A DNA stretch of 64,000 bases from Micavibrio sp. UBA6212 (GCA_002421905.1 DISK01000001.1:124001-188000); one strand, 5' to 3'; counted from the stretch's first letter, positions 17,080-25,441 are shown. Numbers and translations: made by a program. Notes: generated from the sequence alone by a model not told the origin.

Positions 17080-17706
17080 TTAGAGCGTTGGGGCGCGATT
17101 TTCCGCATCTTGTTCCGTCACCACCAGATAAGGGCGAGGGGATACAGATTTCCCGACATAAACGAATTTATATCCGTCTTCCTTATCAATGCCGGAGGAC
17201 AGCGTATCGTAATCGTTACGCGCGAAGGCACTCAGGCTTCCTTTGTTGCCAACCACGACGCGCGCAACCAGACGGTTGCGTTCTTTGGTCTGGCACCAGT
17301 CTTCGGCCATTCTCAGCAAGCGATCCGCCAACCCCATCGACCGATAATCGGGATGGGTGCATACGCTTTGCAACAGGCATGGCGCCTGATTGTAAATAAA
17401 TTCAATAAAGGGGAGGCCTTCAAAATTAGGGATATCCGTCCAGTGTTCCATTTTGCGGACAATGGTCAGGGAAATTAATTGGCCTTGAATATTCCGCAAG
17501 CCAAGAATCACATTGCCGGCGCGGTGCATTTTTGTCATAAAATCAACTGTCTTCGGCAAGAGGTAAACCTTTTGCTCTTCGGTCAAAGAGGCCCGTACAG
17601 TATCAATCAAGTCCACAGCATCCTGAAACTCGGACGCCGAGTTCAGATGGACGGGAATAGGATCAAAATTCAAATCTACAAACTGTTTCAGGGTCTGGGT
17701 TGTCAT
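17080..17706 (-). CDS. GNAT-family N-acetyltransferase
   Basis: 208 residues with the acetyl-CoA-binding core of the GNAT fold. LQSVCTHPDYRSMGLADRLL near residue 115 is motif A (strand beta-4 plus the Arg/Gly pyrophosphate loop, here with Met in place of one Gly or Gln). RLVARVVVGNKGSLSAFARN is the beta-5 strand and following helix, with the Asn found in many members. The acceptor is not identifiable. It is upstream of yejF on the same strand with a 41-base gap, and downstream of a 300-base gene-free interval. A link to peptide or amino-acid handling is only suggested by position. Confidence 0.78.
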   Translation of the reverse strand: MTTQTLKQFVDLNFDPIPVHLNSASEFQDAVDLIDTVRASLTEEQKVYLLPKTVDFMTKMHRAGNVILGLRNIQGQLISLTIVRKMEHWTDIPNFEGLPFIEFIYNQAPCLLQSVCTHPDYRSMGLADRLLRMAEDWCQTKERNRLVARVVVGNKGSLSAFARNDYDTLSSGIDKEDGYKFVYVGKSVSPRPYLVVTEQDAENRAPTL

Positions 17707-18006
17707 CAGCCTAAACTTTCTTATCTGCTATTCGATTGTTCTGAAAAAATGGAACGAAGAGTTCTATATCGGTTATCTAACGCGTTCCTTTTATTGAGCC
17801 TATCAGCTAAAGCGCCCACGCCACTTTCCTGATCACTTCGATATGCGTTTTATGCATATCTTTTATGTGGCTATTATATATAGCAGTGCAAAAAATTGCA
17901 AGAAAATAGTCCCTATTCCACGAAAATTTGTGGGGGTATTTTTTGTAACTCATTGAAATCATTACTGATATTGATAGGCCGACCCGTGTGAAATGATCTG
18001 GTCTTC
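17707..18006. other. Gene-free interval, no assigned function
   Basis: These 300 bases separate the GNAT gene from a response regulator, both on the minus strand. They are AT-rich near the middle (TATTATATATAGCAG at about 17870-17885) and have no reading frame with coding character, no repeat family member and no strong terminator that I can see. They probably contain the promoter of the GNAT-yejF pair. Confidence 0.5.
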
Positions 18007-18435
18007 TCAGAATTTCTTGATGGTCAGAGCCGTTTCCGCAAACTCGTCCGCGGAGATGGGTTTTTTCAGATATTTATCCGCACCGACAGAGAAACAAAAC
18101 TCGATGTCGTTTTCGTTGTTCGAGGTGGAGAGGACTATTACCGGAATCTGGTTCATGACTTTGTCGGATTTCATGGTCGAGAGAACTTCGCGGCCATCTG
18201 TTCCCGGTAAATTCAGGTCAAGAAGAACCAAAAGCGGTTTGCCGGTCATGGACTCTCTGGAAATTGAGCTGACCAGAAAATTCAGAGCCTGATCCCCGTC
18301 TTCGCAGCGGTGGATTTTGGGAGAAAACTCAACACGTTTGAAAGCACGCGAGATAATTTCGAAATCCACCGGACTGTCCTCGACAATCAGGACAAAATGC
18401 TCTTTCTTATTCCCGTTATTTTGACTTTGAGCCAT
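18007..18435 (-). CDS. Single-domain response regulator (CheY/Rcp1-like)
   Basis: 142 residues, consisting only of a receiver domain. The acidic pair is Glu19-Asp20, the phospho-acceptor Asp73 (LLDLNLPGTDG), the switch Ser/Thr near residue 103 (VLSTS) and the conserved Lys125 (YLKKP). Every residue needed for phosphorylation is present. The long loop after beta-2 is typical of the Rcp1 type that partners phytochrome-like kinases. A perfect AGGAGG precedes ATG 18435, so the TTG three bases upstream is not the start. It lies 11 bases after the PAS histidine kinase on the same strand, so that kinase is the likely phosphodonor. There is no output domain. Confidence 0.92.
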   Translation of the reverse strand: MAQSQNNGNKKEHFVLIVEDSPVDFEIISRAFKRVEFSPKIHRCEDGDQALNFLVSSISRESMTGKPLLVLLDLNLPGTDGREVLSTMKSDKVMNQIPVIVLSTSNNENDIEFCFSVGADKYLKKPISADEFAETALTIKKF

Positions 18436-18446
18436 CAAGTCCTCCT

Positions 18447-19580
18447 TTATTCATGATTTCCAGTCCCCAGTGTGAACAGGAAATATGTCCCGCCACCTGA
18501 AGAGGGTGTGTCGATCCAAATCTTGCCGCCATGTTGATCTATAATCCGTTTTACAATGGTTAATCCTGATCCCGTTCCACCGCCATATGCGTCACGTCCA
18601 TGCAGGCGTTTGAACATTTTGAAAACGGAGTGATGATGTTTTTCCAATATACCGATTCCATTATCCTGAACGTAGAAAACAGTTTGTTCGGGGCATTCTT
18701 CGCGTTCACAAGTGCCGATATGAATCTCTTTATTTTCAGAGTCGTTATATTTAATGCCGTTGACAATCAGGTTCCTGAAAATTTCACCAACCTTGGACTG
18801 GTCACATTTTGTTACCGGAAGAGGATTGTCGATTATGATCTTGGCATTATGTTCTTTCAGGAACAGTTCAAACGTTTCCAATACTTGCCGGATCACCTGA
18901 TTGATATCCATATCAGCGTATGACAGGTCGGTTTTGTTCAGGCGAGAGAAATATAACAACGTATCAATCAGTTCATTCATACGTTGGGACATTTTCATCA
19001 AGCTGGTGAGTTTGTTCTTGCCCTCGTCATCGAGCTGTTCGTTATAGTCTTCCCACATGAATTGCGAGTAGCTGTAGATGCCACGCATCGGCTCTTTCAA
19101 ATCATGCGAGACAATGTAAACAAAATCATCAAGTTCCCGATTGCTCTTTTCAAGGGCTTGCGTATAAATCTGTTTTTGAATCTCGTGTTCTTTCTGGGCG
19201 GTAATGTCACGGACAATTCCGACAAAGAAATGAGAATCATCTTCGATCACTTCGCCGATACTTAGCCACATCGGGAAAATCGACCCGTCTTTTCTCAGTC
19301 CTGTAACTTCGCGGCCAATGCCAATAATTTTAGCCTCATGGGTCGTCAGGTAGTTGTTGATATAGCCATCGTGGTTGATGCTGTGAGATTGTGGCATCAG
19401 GATTTTCACATTCTGGTTGATGGCTTCTTTCGCTGTATAGCCAAAGAGTTTTTCACAAGCACGATTGAACGAGAGGATAATGCCTTTGCTGTTGATGACA
19501 ATGATCCCGTCCACCGTATTTTCAAGAATTGCACGCAACTGCTTTTCACTGAATGATTCTGTCTGCGTTGCAGAGGCCAT
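18447..19580 (-). CDS. PAS-domain sensor histidine kinase
   Basis: 377 residues, no membrane segment, so a cytoplasmic sensor. PAS domain about residues 12-125 (ILENTVDGIIVIN, FGYTAKEA, and the PAC end FFVGIVRDITAQK). A coiled linker leads to a HisKA domain with the phospho-accepting His159 in VYIVSHDLKEPMRG. The HATPase_c domain shows the N-box IFRNLIVNGIKYN, the G1 box VQDNGIGI and the G2 box GTGSGLTIVKRI. The H-box pattern and architecture match the phytochrome-associated kinase class without the chromophore domains. It is co-oriented with the receiver gene 11 bases downstream. Two further receiver genes are transcribed divergently from the other side of a 293-base control region. The signal sensed by the PAS domain is unknown. 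Confidence 0.93.
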   Translation of the reverse strand: MASATQTESFSEKQLRAILENTVDGIIVINSKGIILSFNRACEKLFGYTAKEAINQNVKILMPQSHSINHDGYINNYLTTHEAKIIGIGREVTGLRKDGSIFPMWLSIGEVIEDDSHFFVGIVRDITAQKEHEIQKQIYTQALEKSNRELDDFVYIVSHDLKEPMRGIYSYSQFMWEDYNEQLDDEGKNKLTSLMKMSQRMNELIDTLLYFSRLNKTDLSYADMDINQVIRQVLETFELFLKEHNAKIIIDNPLPVTKCDQSKVGEIFRNLIVNGIKYNDSENKEIHIGTCEREECPEQTVFYVQDNGIGILEKHHHSVFKMFKRLHGRDAYGGGTGSGLTIVKRIIDQHGGKIWIDTPSSGGGTYFLFTLGTGNHE

Positions 19581-19873
19581 CCTGATACCCCGTCTAAAAT
19601 ATTTATTTTTTACTATAGGTTATATATTCGATTGCCCTAAATACTATCAGAGCTCGGGTATATTAGCCTTACTTAAATTAAAACACAAAATTTTATTTCA
19701 AAAAAGCACAAAGTTTTGTGTTTATTGTTTCTCGAATAGTGTATAATGATTTCATCCCTTTTATCGACGATTGGTTAATCCGAAAAAGTGGCACTGCTTG
19801 AAAATTGAATATGTAAAAAAATGGCGATTTGTTCGAGAAGCGCTTTGGCTACACATTTATTCGGGAGGCTGAC
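19581..19873. promoter_or_regulatory. Divergent control region between kinase and receiver genes
   Basis: This 293-base AT-rich region has no coding frame. It contains a TATAAT at 19742-19747 pointing toward the receiver genes at 19874 and 20468, but no well-spaced -35 hexamer, so an activator may be needed. The 5' side (about 19600-19640) is also AT-rich, with TATATATTCG, and probably carries the kinase promoter. No convincing inverted repeat for an operator was found. Confidence 0.4.
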
Positions 19874-20416
19874 ATGACAACGGAAAACAAATATGAATGG
19901 GGGCAGTTCAGACGATCTTTAACGGATCTGGAACATGTTAAAGTTTTGATCGTTGAAGATAGCGATATTGATTTCTATCTGGTCGAGAGAATTATGGCGC
20001 ATAAAATGCCGTGGGCCTGCGATGTTATCAGGGCCGAGACGATCCAACAGGCAGAAGGTATTCTGAAGGACAAGCAGTATCAGATTGATATTGTTCTTCT
20101 GGATTTGGGGTTGCCGGATTCTGCCAGTCCACAGGATACATATCAACAGTTGTCCCTTTACAAGGATCAATGTCCGATCGTCATTTTAACCAGCATCGAA
20201 GACCATTTGATGGCCCTTGAGATGCTGGGTATCGGCGCACAGGATTATGTGTGTAAAAACATGATCGTGATGCAACCAGAGTTACTGGTGCGGATCATGG
20301 AATTTTCAATCGGGCGGCATCGCAGTTTGAAATCGTCGCGGGTTGAAATGGAGCAGAAACTGGCACAGACATCGGAATTGTTAAACTTGATGTCGGGATC
20401 TTATTCTGCGGGATAA
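19874..20416 (+). CDS. Stand-alone response regulator with C-terminal helical tail
   Basis: 180 residues. The receiver domain spans about 22-150: acidic residues Glu28-Asp29, phospho-acceptor Asp77 (VLLDLGLPDS), switch Thr106 (ILTS) and Lys128 (YVCKN). The Lys is followed by Asn instead of the usual Pro. A 30-residue helical tail (VEMEQKLAQTSELLNLMSG) could form a coiled coil, but there is no known output domain. GGGAGG sits six bases before ATG 19874; the opening at 19829 lacks such a site. It is followed 51 bases later by a third receiver gene. Both probably take phosphate from the PAS kinase transcribed from the opposite side of the control region (inference). Confidence 0.88.
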   Translation: MTTENKYEWGQFRRSLTDLEHVKVLIVEDSDIDFYLVERIMAHKMPWACDVIRAETIQQAEGILKDKQYQIDIVLLDLGLPDSASPQDTYQQLSLYKDQCPIVILTSIEDHLMALEMLGIGAQDYVCKNMIVMQPELLVRIMEFSIGRHRSLKSSRVEMEQKLAQTSELLNLMSGSYSAG

Positions 20417-20467
20417 GCATAAATCTTCATTCGTTTTTTGAATATATTTCAAGGAGAGGTCGTCACC

Positions 20468-20923
20468 ATGGTGATGGAGGCCAGACAGGTTACGTTGATT
20501 GAAGACTCGGAAACAGATGCGGCGATTATCAAGCGCATTATTTGCGAGACTTCACAGCCTGATTCCTATCGTCTTTACTGGTGCGAGACGATGTTTCAGG
20601 CTCGTGAATATTTGTTCGCATCGGCAGATCTGGTTGATGTTATTCTTCTTGATTTGCATTTGCCCGATACATTGGATGGGCATGATAGTTTCTTGCAGGT
20701 CAAATCTTTCGCACCTGATATCCCAGTAGTCGTGTTGACATCTTGTAACAATCAACAACTGGTGAAGTCGTTGCTGGATATGGGGGCTGATGACATCGTA
20801 TCCAAAAGTCTTATTCCGACCAATCCGGATTTGTTGTGCCGCGCCATTGATTTCTCCTTGTACCGAAACAAAAGGATAAGGCTAAAAAATTATATTGGTG
20901 TCAGCGAAGCACATGTTCGGTGA
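20468..20923 (+). CDS. Stand-alone response regulator
   Basis: 151 residues, receiver domain only. Acidic Glu12-Asp13, phospho-acceptor Asp62 (ILLDLHLPDT), Thr91 (VLTS) and Lys113 (IVSKS). As in its neighbour the Lys is not followed by Pro, and both have an insertion after the phospho-acceptor strand (LPDTLDGHDSF here, LPDSASPQDTY there), so the two are probably paralogues of a distinct subtype. AGGAGAGG precedes ATG 20468; the TTG at 20438 is upstream of this site and is rejected. The 3' end overlaps the convergent M20 peptidase gene by 23 bases. Confidence 0.88.
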   Translation: MVMEARQVTLIEDSETDAAIIKRIICETSQPDSYRLYWCETMFQAREYLFASADLVDVILLDLHLPDTLDGHDSFLQVKSFAPDIPVVVLTSCNNQQLVKSLLDMGADDIVSKSLIPTNPDLLCRAIDFSLYRNKRIRLKNYIGVSEAHVR

Positions 20924-22094
20924 TGCCCGAAAAATATCTGATGACATCGGGAATGAGTTTGTCATTAAAATCATATTTCGGATGGTGAAGTCCGTAATTA
21001 TGCGGAGAATCCCGATCATCGGGTTCACCTTGTCCGAAAATGATATAGCAGCCCGGTTTTTTCTGGAGCATCGCCCCGAAATCTTCGGCGGTCATGTGGG
21101 GAAGGAAGTCGGTTATCACCGCCGTTTCCCCAAATAGATTTTTCGCAATGCCAGCACATAGTGCAGCCTGAGCCGGATCATTGAGGGTCGGGTCATAGAT
21201 ACGTTTATAGTTTAGAGTGCCTTTTGCCCCGTGGGCGTGGGCGATACCCTCAACAATCTCCCGAATTCTTTTTTCGACCAGATCGCGATTTTTATTGTCA
21301 AACGTTCTGACAGTTCCAATCAGTTTTGCTTCGGAGGGAATGATGTTGTGGGCGCCGGTTCCGGCATTAAAATTGGTCACACTGATGACCGTTGATTGAG
21401 CGGGATTGACTGTGCGCCCAATGATTGTTTGCAAAGATAAAATAATTTCAGAGGCAATCACAATCGGGTCTATGGCTTCGTGCGGAAGGGCTGCGTGTCC
21501 ACCTTTTCCTGTTACTGTAATCTCGATCGTATCAGAACTGGCCATGATCGGCCCGCCTTTGATTGCGATTGCACCAAGCGGGGCGTAGGGCCAGTTATGG
21601 ATGGCATAAACACTGTCCACCGGATATTTATCGAACAGACCTTCTTCGATCATACGAATGGCACCGCCACCACCTTCTTCTGCAGGTTGGAAAAAAAGGT
21701 GGACTGTGCCGTTGAAATTTTTTGTCTCAGCCAGATATTTTGCTGTCCCCAACAAAATAGAAGTATGTCCGTCATGGCCGCAGGCATGCATTTTACCAGC
21801 AATCTTCGATGACCAGTCCTGTCCCGATTGTTCGGTAATATCGAGCGCGTCGATATCCCCACGGAAGCCGATCCGTTTTCTTGACGAGGTGCTTTGTCCG
21901 TAGATGGTGGCCACTATCCCTGTTTTTGCCCAGCCGCGTTCGAATTCAATACCCCATTCTGTCAGTTTGCGGGCAATAAGATCAGAGGCGTAAAATTCTT
22001 CATAAGCTGTTGCAGGATTCTGGTGCAATTCATGACGGCAGGTTTTGACTTCTTCAGTAATACTGTTGAGAAGGCTGGTGTGATCTGTCGTCAT
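20901..22094 (-). CDS. M20-family amidohydrolase / peptidase (hippurate hydrolase-like)
   Basis: Metal-dependent hydrolase of N-acyl amino acids or small peptides, 397 residues, cytoplasmic. The metal-binding signatures are RGDIDAL near residue 78, HACGHDGH at 103-110 and PAEEGGGGA around 136-144 with the catalytic Glu pair. The C-terminal DFLPHMTAEDFGAML supplies the last ligands. The dimerisation or lid domain lies between about 180 and 300. GGAGAG is six bases from ATG 22094; the frame opens further upstream into yejE but has no site there. It starts 17 bases after the yejE stop, so it is probably translated from the transporter transcript and could process imported peptides or acylated amino acids. 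Confidence 0.92.
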   Translation of the reverse strand: MTTDHTSLLNSITEEVKTCRHELHQNPATAYEEFYASDLIARKLTEWGIEFERGWAKTGIVATIYGQSTSSRKRIGFRGDIDALDITEQSGQDWSSKIAGKMHACGHDGHTSILLGTAKYLAETKNFNGTVHLFFQPAEEGGGGAIRMIEEGLFDKYPVDSVYAIHNWPYAPLGAIAIKGGPIMASSDTIEITVTGKGGHAALPHEAIDPIVIASEIILSLQTIIGRTVNPAQSTVISVTNFNAGTGAHNIIPSEAKLIGTVRTFDNKNRDLVEKRIREIVEGIAHAHGAKGTLNYKRIYDPTLNDPAQAALCAGIAKNLFGETAVITDFLPHMTAEDFGAMLQKKPGCYIIFGQGEPDDRDSPHNYGLHHPKYDFNDKLIPDVIRYFSGITEHVLR

Positions 22095-22111
22095 TTTATC
22101 TCTCCAACCTT

Positions 22112-23143
22112 TTATATCTTTGTTTTTCTCGGATCGAAGGCATCTCTGACAGCTTCTCCGATAAAGGTTAATAAAGTAAGCATAATCGCCAGAGAAAAGA
22201 AGGCTGTGCCACCCAGCCATGGGGCCTGAATATTATTTTTTCCCTGGGCCAGCAATTCACCTAGTGAGGGTGAGCCCGGAGGCAAGCCCAACCCCAGAAA
22301 ATCGAGCGATGTCAGGGCGGTAATAGAACCGGTCAGGATAAAGGGCATCATGGTGAGCGTTGCCACAACCGCGTTGGGCAGGATATGGCGGTGCATCAGG
22401 GTAAAGTTGCCCACACCAAGGGCACGCGCCGCACGAACATAATCGAGCGAGCGGGCGCGTAAAAACTCCGCGCGGACAACATCAACCAAAGACGTCCATG
22501 AAAAGAGCAGAAGGATCAGGAGAAGTGTCCAGAATCCGGGAACAAACATGGCAGAGAAAATAATCAGGATGTAAAGACTAGGGAGTGACGACCAGATTTC
22601 AATAACGCGTTGGGCGACCAGATCAACCTTGCCCCCGTAAAACCCTTGAAAGGCGCCAGCCGTGACGCCGATAATCGAGGAAAAGATTGTAAGGGCCAGA
22701 CCAAACAGGACAGAGAGGCGGAATCCGTAAAGAACCCTTGCAACCACATCGCGGCCCTGATCGTCCGTTCCCAGAAGATTGTCCGCGGTCGGGGCAGACG
22801 GCGCAGGCGTTGGCAGGTCATAATTTATGGTATCATAGGAATATCGGATCGGGGGCCAGATGATTTTACCGCCCGCAGTTTCGATGAGTTCTTGAACATA
22901 AGGGTCACGGTAATCGGCTTCGGTTTCGAAGTCGCCGCCAAAAATTGTTTCAGGATAATTTTTGAGAAAAGGCATATAGAGGCTACCCTGATACGAGATG
23001 ACCAGAGGTTTGCTGTTGGCAATGACATTGGCAGACATCGCCAGCACAAAAAGCACCATAAAAAACCAGAGTGACCAGTAGCCTCTCTTGTTGGCTTTGA
23101 ATTGCGCCCAGCGACGGCGGGTGATGGGAGTGAGTTCGATCAT
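22112..23143 (-). CDS. yejE: Peptide ABC transporter permease YejE
   Basis: Inner-membrane permease of the DppC/OppC type, 343 residues. A short cytoplasmic N-terminus (MIELTPITRRRWAQFKANKRG) is the usual OppC-N segment before helix 1. A periplasmic loop with LGTDDQGRDVVARVLYGFR precedes five core helices. The coupling EAA loop reads ARALGVGNFTLMHRHILPN near residue 240, which docks on YejF. It pairs with YejB, separated here by a 392-base GIY-YIG element instead of being adjacent. It is followed 17 bases later by the M20 peptidase. Confidence 0.94.
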   Translation of the reverse strand: MIELTPITRRRWAQFKANKRGYWSLWFFMVLFVLAMSANVIANSKPLVISYQGSLYMPFLKNYPETIFGGDFETEADYRDPYVQELIETAGGKIIWPPIRYSYDTINYDLPTPAPSAPTADNLLGTDDQGRDVVARVLYGFRLSVLFGLALTIFSSIIGVTAGAFQGFYGGKVDLVAQRVIEIWSSLPSLYILIIFSAMFVPGFWTLLLILLLFSWTSLVDVVRAEFLRARSLDYVRAARALGVGNFTLMHRHILPNAVVATLTMMPFILTGSITALTSLDFLGLGLPPGSPSLGELLAQGKNNIQAPWLGGTAFFSLAIMLTLLTFIGEAVRDAFDPRKTKI

Positions 23144-23200
23144 AGGAATCCGATTTCAGCAACTAAGATAGGTTGGGTTATGGCCATTATATTTTCCAAT

Positions 23201-23592
23201 CGTCATTGCGAGCAGAGCGAAGCAATCCAGAGTCGTCTGGTGTATTCCGTTGTGGCTCCGTCACAATATACTTAACTGATAATTTCATTATACAAATCTT
23301 TCCACTCGGGGTTTTTAGATCCAATCAGAGCCAATTTTCTTGTACGGGAGCCAGCTTTTATTTGTTTTTCACGAAGTATGGCTGTCTCCATTGTTTCATG
23401 TTGTTCGAAAAAAACAAGGGTTTTGCATTTGTATTTCTGGGAGAATCCTGAAAATGTTTCATTTTTATGCTGGAAAACTCTTTGAGTTAGGTCTGATGTT
23501 ACCCCTGTATAGAGAGTCCCATTCCTTTGGTTGGTTATAATATAGACAGCAGGTTGTTTCATCTGGATTGCTTCGCTTTGCTCGCAATGACG
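23201..23592. mobile_element. 392-base inverted-repeat element carrying a GIY-YIG gene
   Basis: A 31-base terminal inverted repeat (23201-23231 against 23562-23592, 30 of 31 positions paired) encloses a single GIY-YIG reading frame. The repeat belongs to the CATTGCGAG...CGAAGCAATCC family seen also in both repeat islands and at 52431-52459. The right repeat ends on the first base of the nuclease start codon, so the gene has no other leader. I see no flanking target duplication. The element sits exactly between yejE and yejB. Confidence 0.75.
23272..23562 (-). CDS. GIY-YIG domain endonuclease-like protein
   Basis: 96 residues, the size of the minimal stand-alone GIY-YIG proteins (YhbQ/UPF0213-like). 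VYIITN and LYTGVTSDL match the two strands that name the family (VYI for GIY, YTG for YIG). The Arg on the following helix (LTQRVFQH), the Tyr/Phe core and the Glu in ILREKQIKAG are all present, so a nicking or double-strand-cutting activity is plausible. ATG 23562 directly abuts a terminal inverted repeat, and the stop is 40 bases before the other repeat. It therefore looks like the cargo or mobilising gene of a small repeat element rather than part of the transporter operon it interrupts. Confidence 0.88.
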   Translation of the reverse strand: MKQPAVYIITNQRNGTLYTGVTSDLTQRVFQHKNETFSGFSQKYKCKTLVFFEQHETMETAILREKQIKAGSRTRKLALIGSKNPEWKDLYNEIIS

Positions 23593-23603
23593 TGAGGGAA
23601 CAT

Positions 23604-24707
23604 CTAGGTCGCGCTTGCCTCGAAATTGATGCGGGGGTCAACGAGAACATAGATGATGTCGCGGATCAGTGTCACGACAAGTCCGATCAGGGCATAGATG
23701 TAAAGCGTTCCCAGCACCACCGGATAGTCGCGGTTGATGATGGATTCATAGCCCAGCAAACCCAGACCATCGAGCGAGAAGATAACCTCGATCAGCAAAG
23801 AGCCGGTGAAAAAGATATGCATGAAGGCGGCAGGGAATCCGGCGATCACGATCAACATCGCATTTCTGAACACATGACCATAGAGGACACGTTTTTCGGA
23901 GAGGCCTTTTGCGCGGGCCGTCAGGACATATTGTTTGCCAATCTCGTCGAGGAACGAGTTCTTGGTCAGCATGGTGAGACTCGCAAAGCCGGAAATAACC
24001 ATGGCGCACACGGGAAGGGTCATATGCCACATATAATCGAGAGCCTGTTTCCACCACGGAAAATCAGACCAGTTGTCAGAGATGATTCCGCGTAAGGGAA
24101 AAAGGTCAAAATATCGTCCACCTGCAAACAGGATGATCAGCAAAATTGCAAACAGGAACGAGGGGATCGCATAGCCGATAAAAATAACGGCGGATGTCCA
24201 TATATCAAAGCTTTGGCCATCTTTGACCGCCTTTTTGATGCCGAGGGGAATTGAAATAAAATAGATCAGCAAGGTTGACCACAACCCCAGCGAAATTGAA
24301 ACCGGCATTTTTTCTATGATCAGATCAATGACCCCCGCATCGCGGTAGTAGCTTTCCCCCAGATCAAAATGCAGATAGTTCTTTATCATGATCCAGAACC
24401 GTTCATAGGCCGGTTTGTCAAAACCGTACATGGCTTCGAGTTCTTTAACGAATTCAGGATCAAGTCCTTGAGCACCGCGATATTGGGAGGATTGTCCTGT
24501 CATTTGTGCCATATTGGCGCCACCCGCTATATCGCCACCACCACCGGAAAAGCGGGAGGTGGCCTCGGTTCCGTGGCCTTGAAGTTGCGCGATCATGCGT
24601 TCCACCGGCCCGCCGGGAACGAATTGGATGACAATGAAGCTGACCAGCAGGATACCGAAAATGGTGGGAACCATCATGGCCAGACGGCGAAGGATATAAT
24701 TCAACAT
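23604..24707 (-). CDS. yejB: Peptide ABC transporter permease YejB
   Basis: Inner-membrane permease of the DppB/OppB type, 367 residues. It opens with the diagnostic LNYILRRLAMMVPTIFGI helix and VIQFVPGGPVERM. A long periplasmic loop follows (about residues 35-105), with a Gly-rich insert (SGGGGDIAGG) and the conserved YGFDKP...FWIMIKNYLHFDLG. The remaining five helices and the coupling loop (TARAKGLSEKRVLYGHVFRN) are intact. A 25-base fragment copied from the end of the upstream phosphatase gene lies just ahead of its start (24730-24754). It is separated from yejE by the GIY-YIG element and from yejA by more than 4 kb. Confidence 0.94.
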   Translation of the reverse strand: MLNYILRRLAMMVPTIFGILLVSFIVIQFVPGGPVERMIAQLQGHGTEATSRFSGGGGDIAGGANMAQMTGQSSQYRGAQGLDPEFVKELEAMYGFDKPAYERFWIMIKNYLHFDLGESYYRDAGVIDLIIEKMPVSISLGLWSTLLIYFISIPLGIKKAVKDGQSFDIWTSAVIFIGYAIPSFLFAILLIILFAGGRYFDLFPLRGIISDNWSDFPWWKQALDYMWHMTLPVCAMVISGFASLTMLTKNSFLDEIGKQYVLTARAKGLSEKRVLYGHVFRNAMLIVIAGFPAAFMHIFFTGSLLIEVIFSLDGLGLLGYESIINRDYPVVLGTLYIYALIGLVVTLIRDIIYVLVDPRINFEASAT

Positions 24708-24729
24708 GACTGGTATTGAATCATATTAC

Positions 24730-24754
24730 GGGCGGATATTCCAGTCGGAAACGC
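24730..24754. repeat. 25-base direct repeat, downstream copy (yejB side)
   Basis: Identical over 25 bases to 25483-25507, which encodes the last codons of the histidine phosphatase gene. The two copies bracket a 728-base segment that holds one gene with its own promoter. This arrangement is expected for integration at a gene end or for a duplicated target. Confidence 0.9.
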
Positions 24755-24759
24755 TTCTT

Positions 24760-25434
24760 TTAATGAGAGGTTGGTGGAATTAACAACCCTAAACGTTCCA
24801 GAGCGTTTTTGCTCATGTGATATTCCATTTGATCCGGAGGAGGGTCTTTCAAGAACTGATAGGACTCTTCGGGGGTTGCGAATGGGGACACTCCGTTGCA
24901 GAAGGAGGATAGATAGGCATTTGCCGTTTCAGGATCAATGAGGGCATAGCCATCTGTCATAAGCTTCTCCAATAAGCATCTTCCCTGTTCTGTTTCGGAG
25001 AGTTTGAACCCGGGCATAGGGATTTGTCTATCTTCAATTATGGGTTGGTTTGGATCAAAAAACTGCCGATAGGTTGGATCAATCAGGTATGTATTTTGTC
25101 CTATCTCAACCGTTAGACTAGCATGTCCAATAGTATGATCCTCTATGCTTTGGAGAGAGAAATTTTTAGGAGAGAAGCCTCTTTCTTTTAGGGCGTAGGC
25201 TGCTACGGCTTGTGAGAAACTGCACCTTCCGTGTAACGGGGCTGTTGCTATATCCGCAACATCCCTAAAGGCGTTTGCAATGTCTTTTGGGTTATCTTCC
25301 AGCGTTTTTTTAAGAATTCCTCTGGTTTTATATAACAGCCAGTTCAATATCTCATGAGCATCTGCGCTCGTAAATATTGGGGGCGCGCTGACTTCTTGAA
25401 ATTTTGCAGGTAAGTTGATTAAGCTTTCTGTCAT
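24760..25434 (-). CDS. Papain/transglutaminase-fold protein with Cys-His-Asp triad, function unknown
   Basis: 224 residues, cytoplasmic, no signal peptide. A putative catalytic triad can be read in the order of the papain/transglutaminase fold: Cys71 at the start of a helix (GRCSFSQAVAAYAL), His104 at the start of a strand (GHASLTVEIG) and Asp119 on the next strand (YLIDPTYRQFF). I do not recognise a named family. Transglutaminase-like peptidases, arylamine acetyltransferases and deamidase effectors share this layout, so hydrolysis or transfer at a Gln/Asn side chain or a peptide bond is possible. The gene fills almost the whole interval between two copies of a 25-base direct repeat, has its own promoter and is AT-richer than its neighbours, all suggesting recent acquisition. 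Confidence 0.65.
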   Translation of the reverse strand: MTESLINLPAKFQEVSAPPIFTSADAHEILNWLLYKTRGILKKTLEDNPKDIANAFRDVADIATAPLHGRCSFSQAVAAYALKERGFSPKNFSLQSIEDHTIGHASLTVEIGQNTYLIDPTYRQFFDPNQPIIEDRQIPMPGFKLSETEQGRCLLEKLMTDGYALIDPETANAYLSSFCNGVSPFATPEESYQFLKDPPPDQMEYHMSKNALERLGLLIPPTSH

Positions 25435-25441
25435 AGAAAGA

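Noticed and set aside
17707..18006. Riboswitch or small RNA in the 300-base gap
   Set aside because: No conserved riboswitch core or strong terminator-like hairpin could be recognised.
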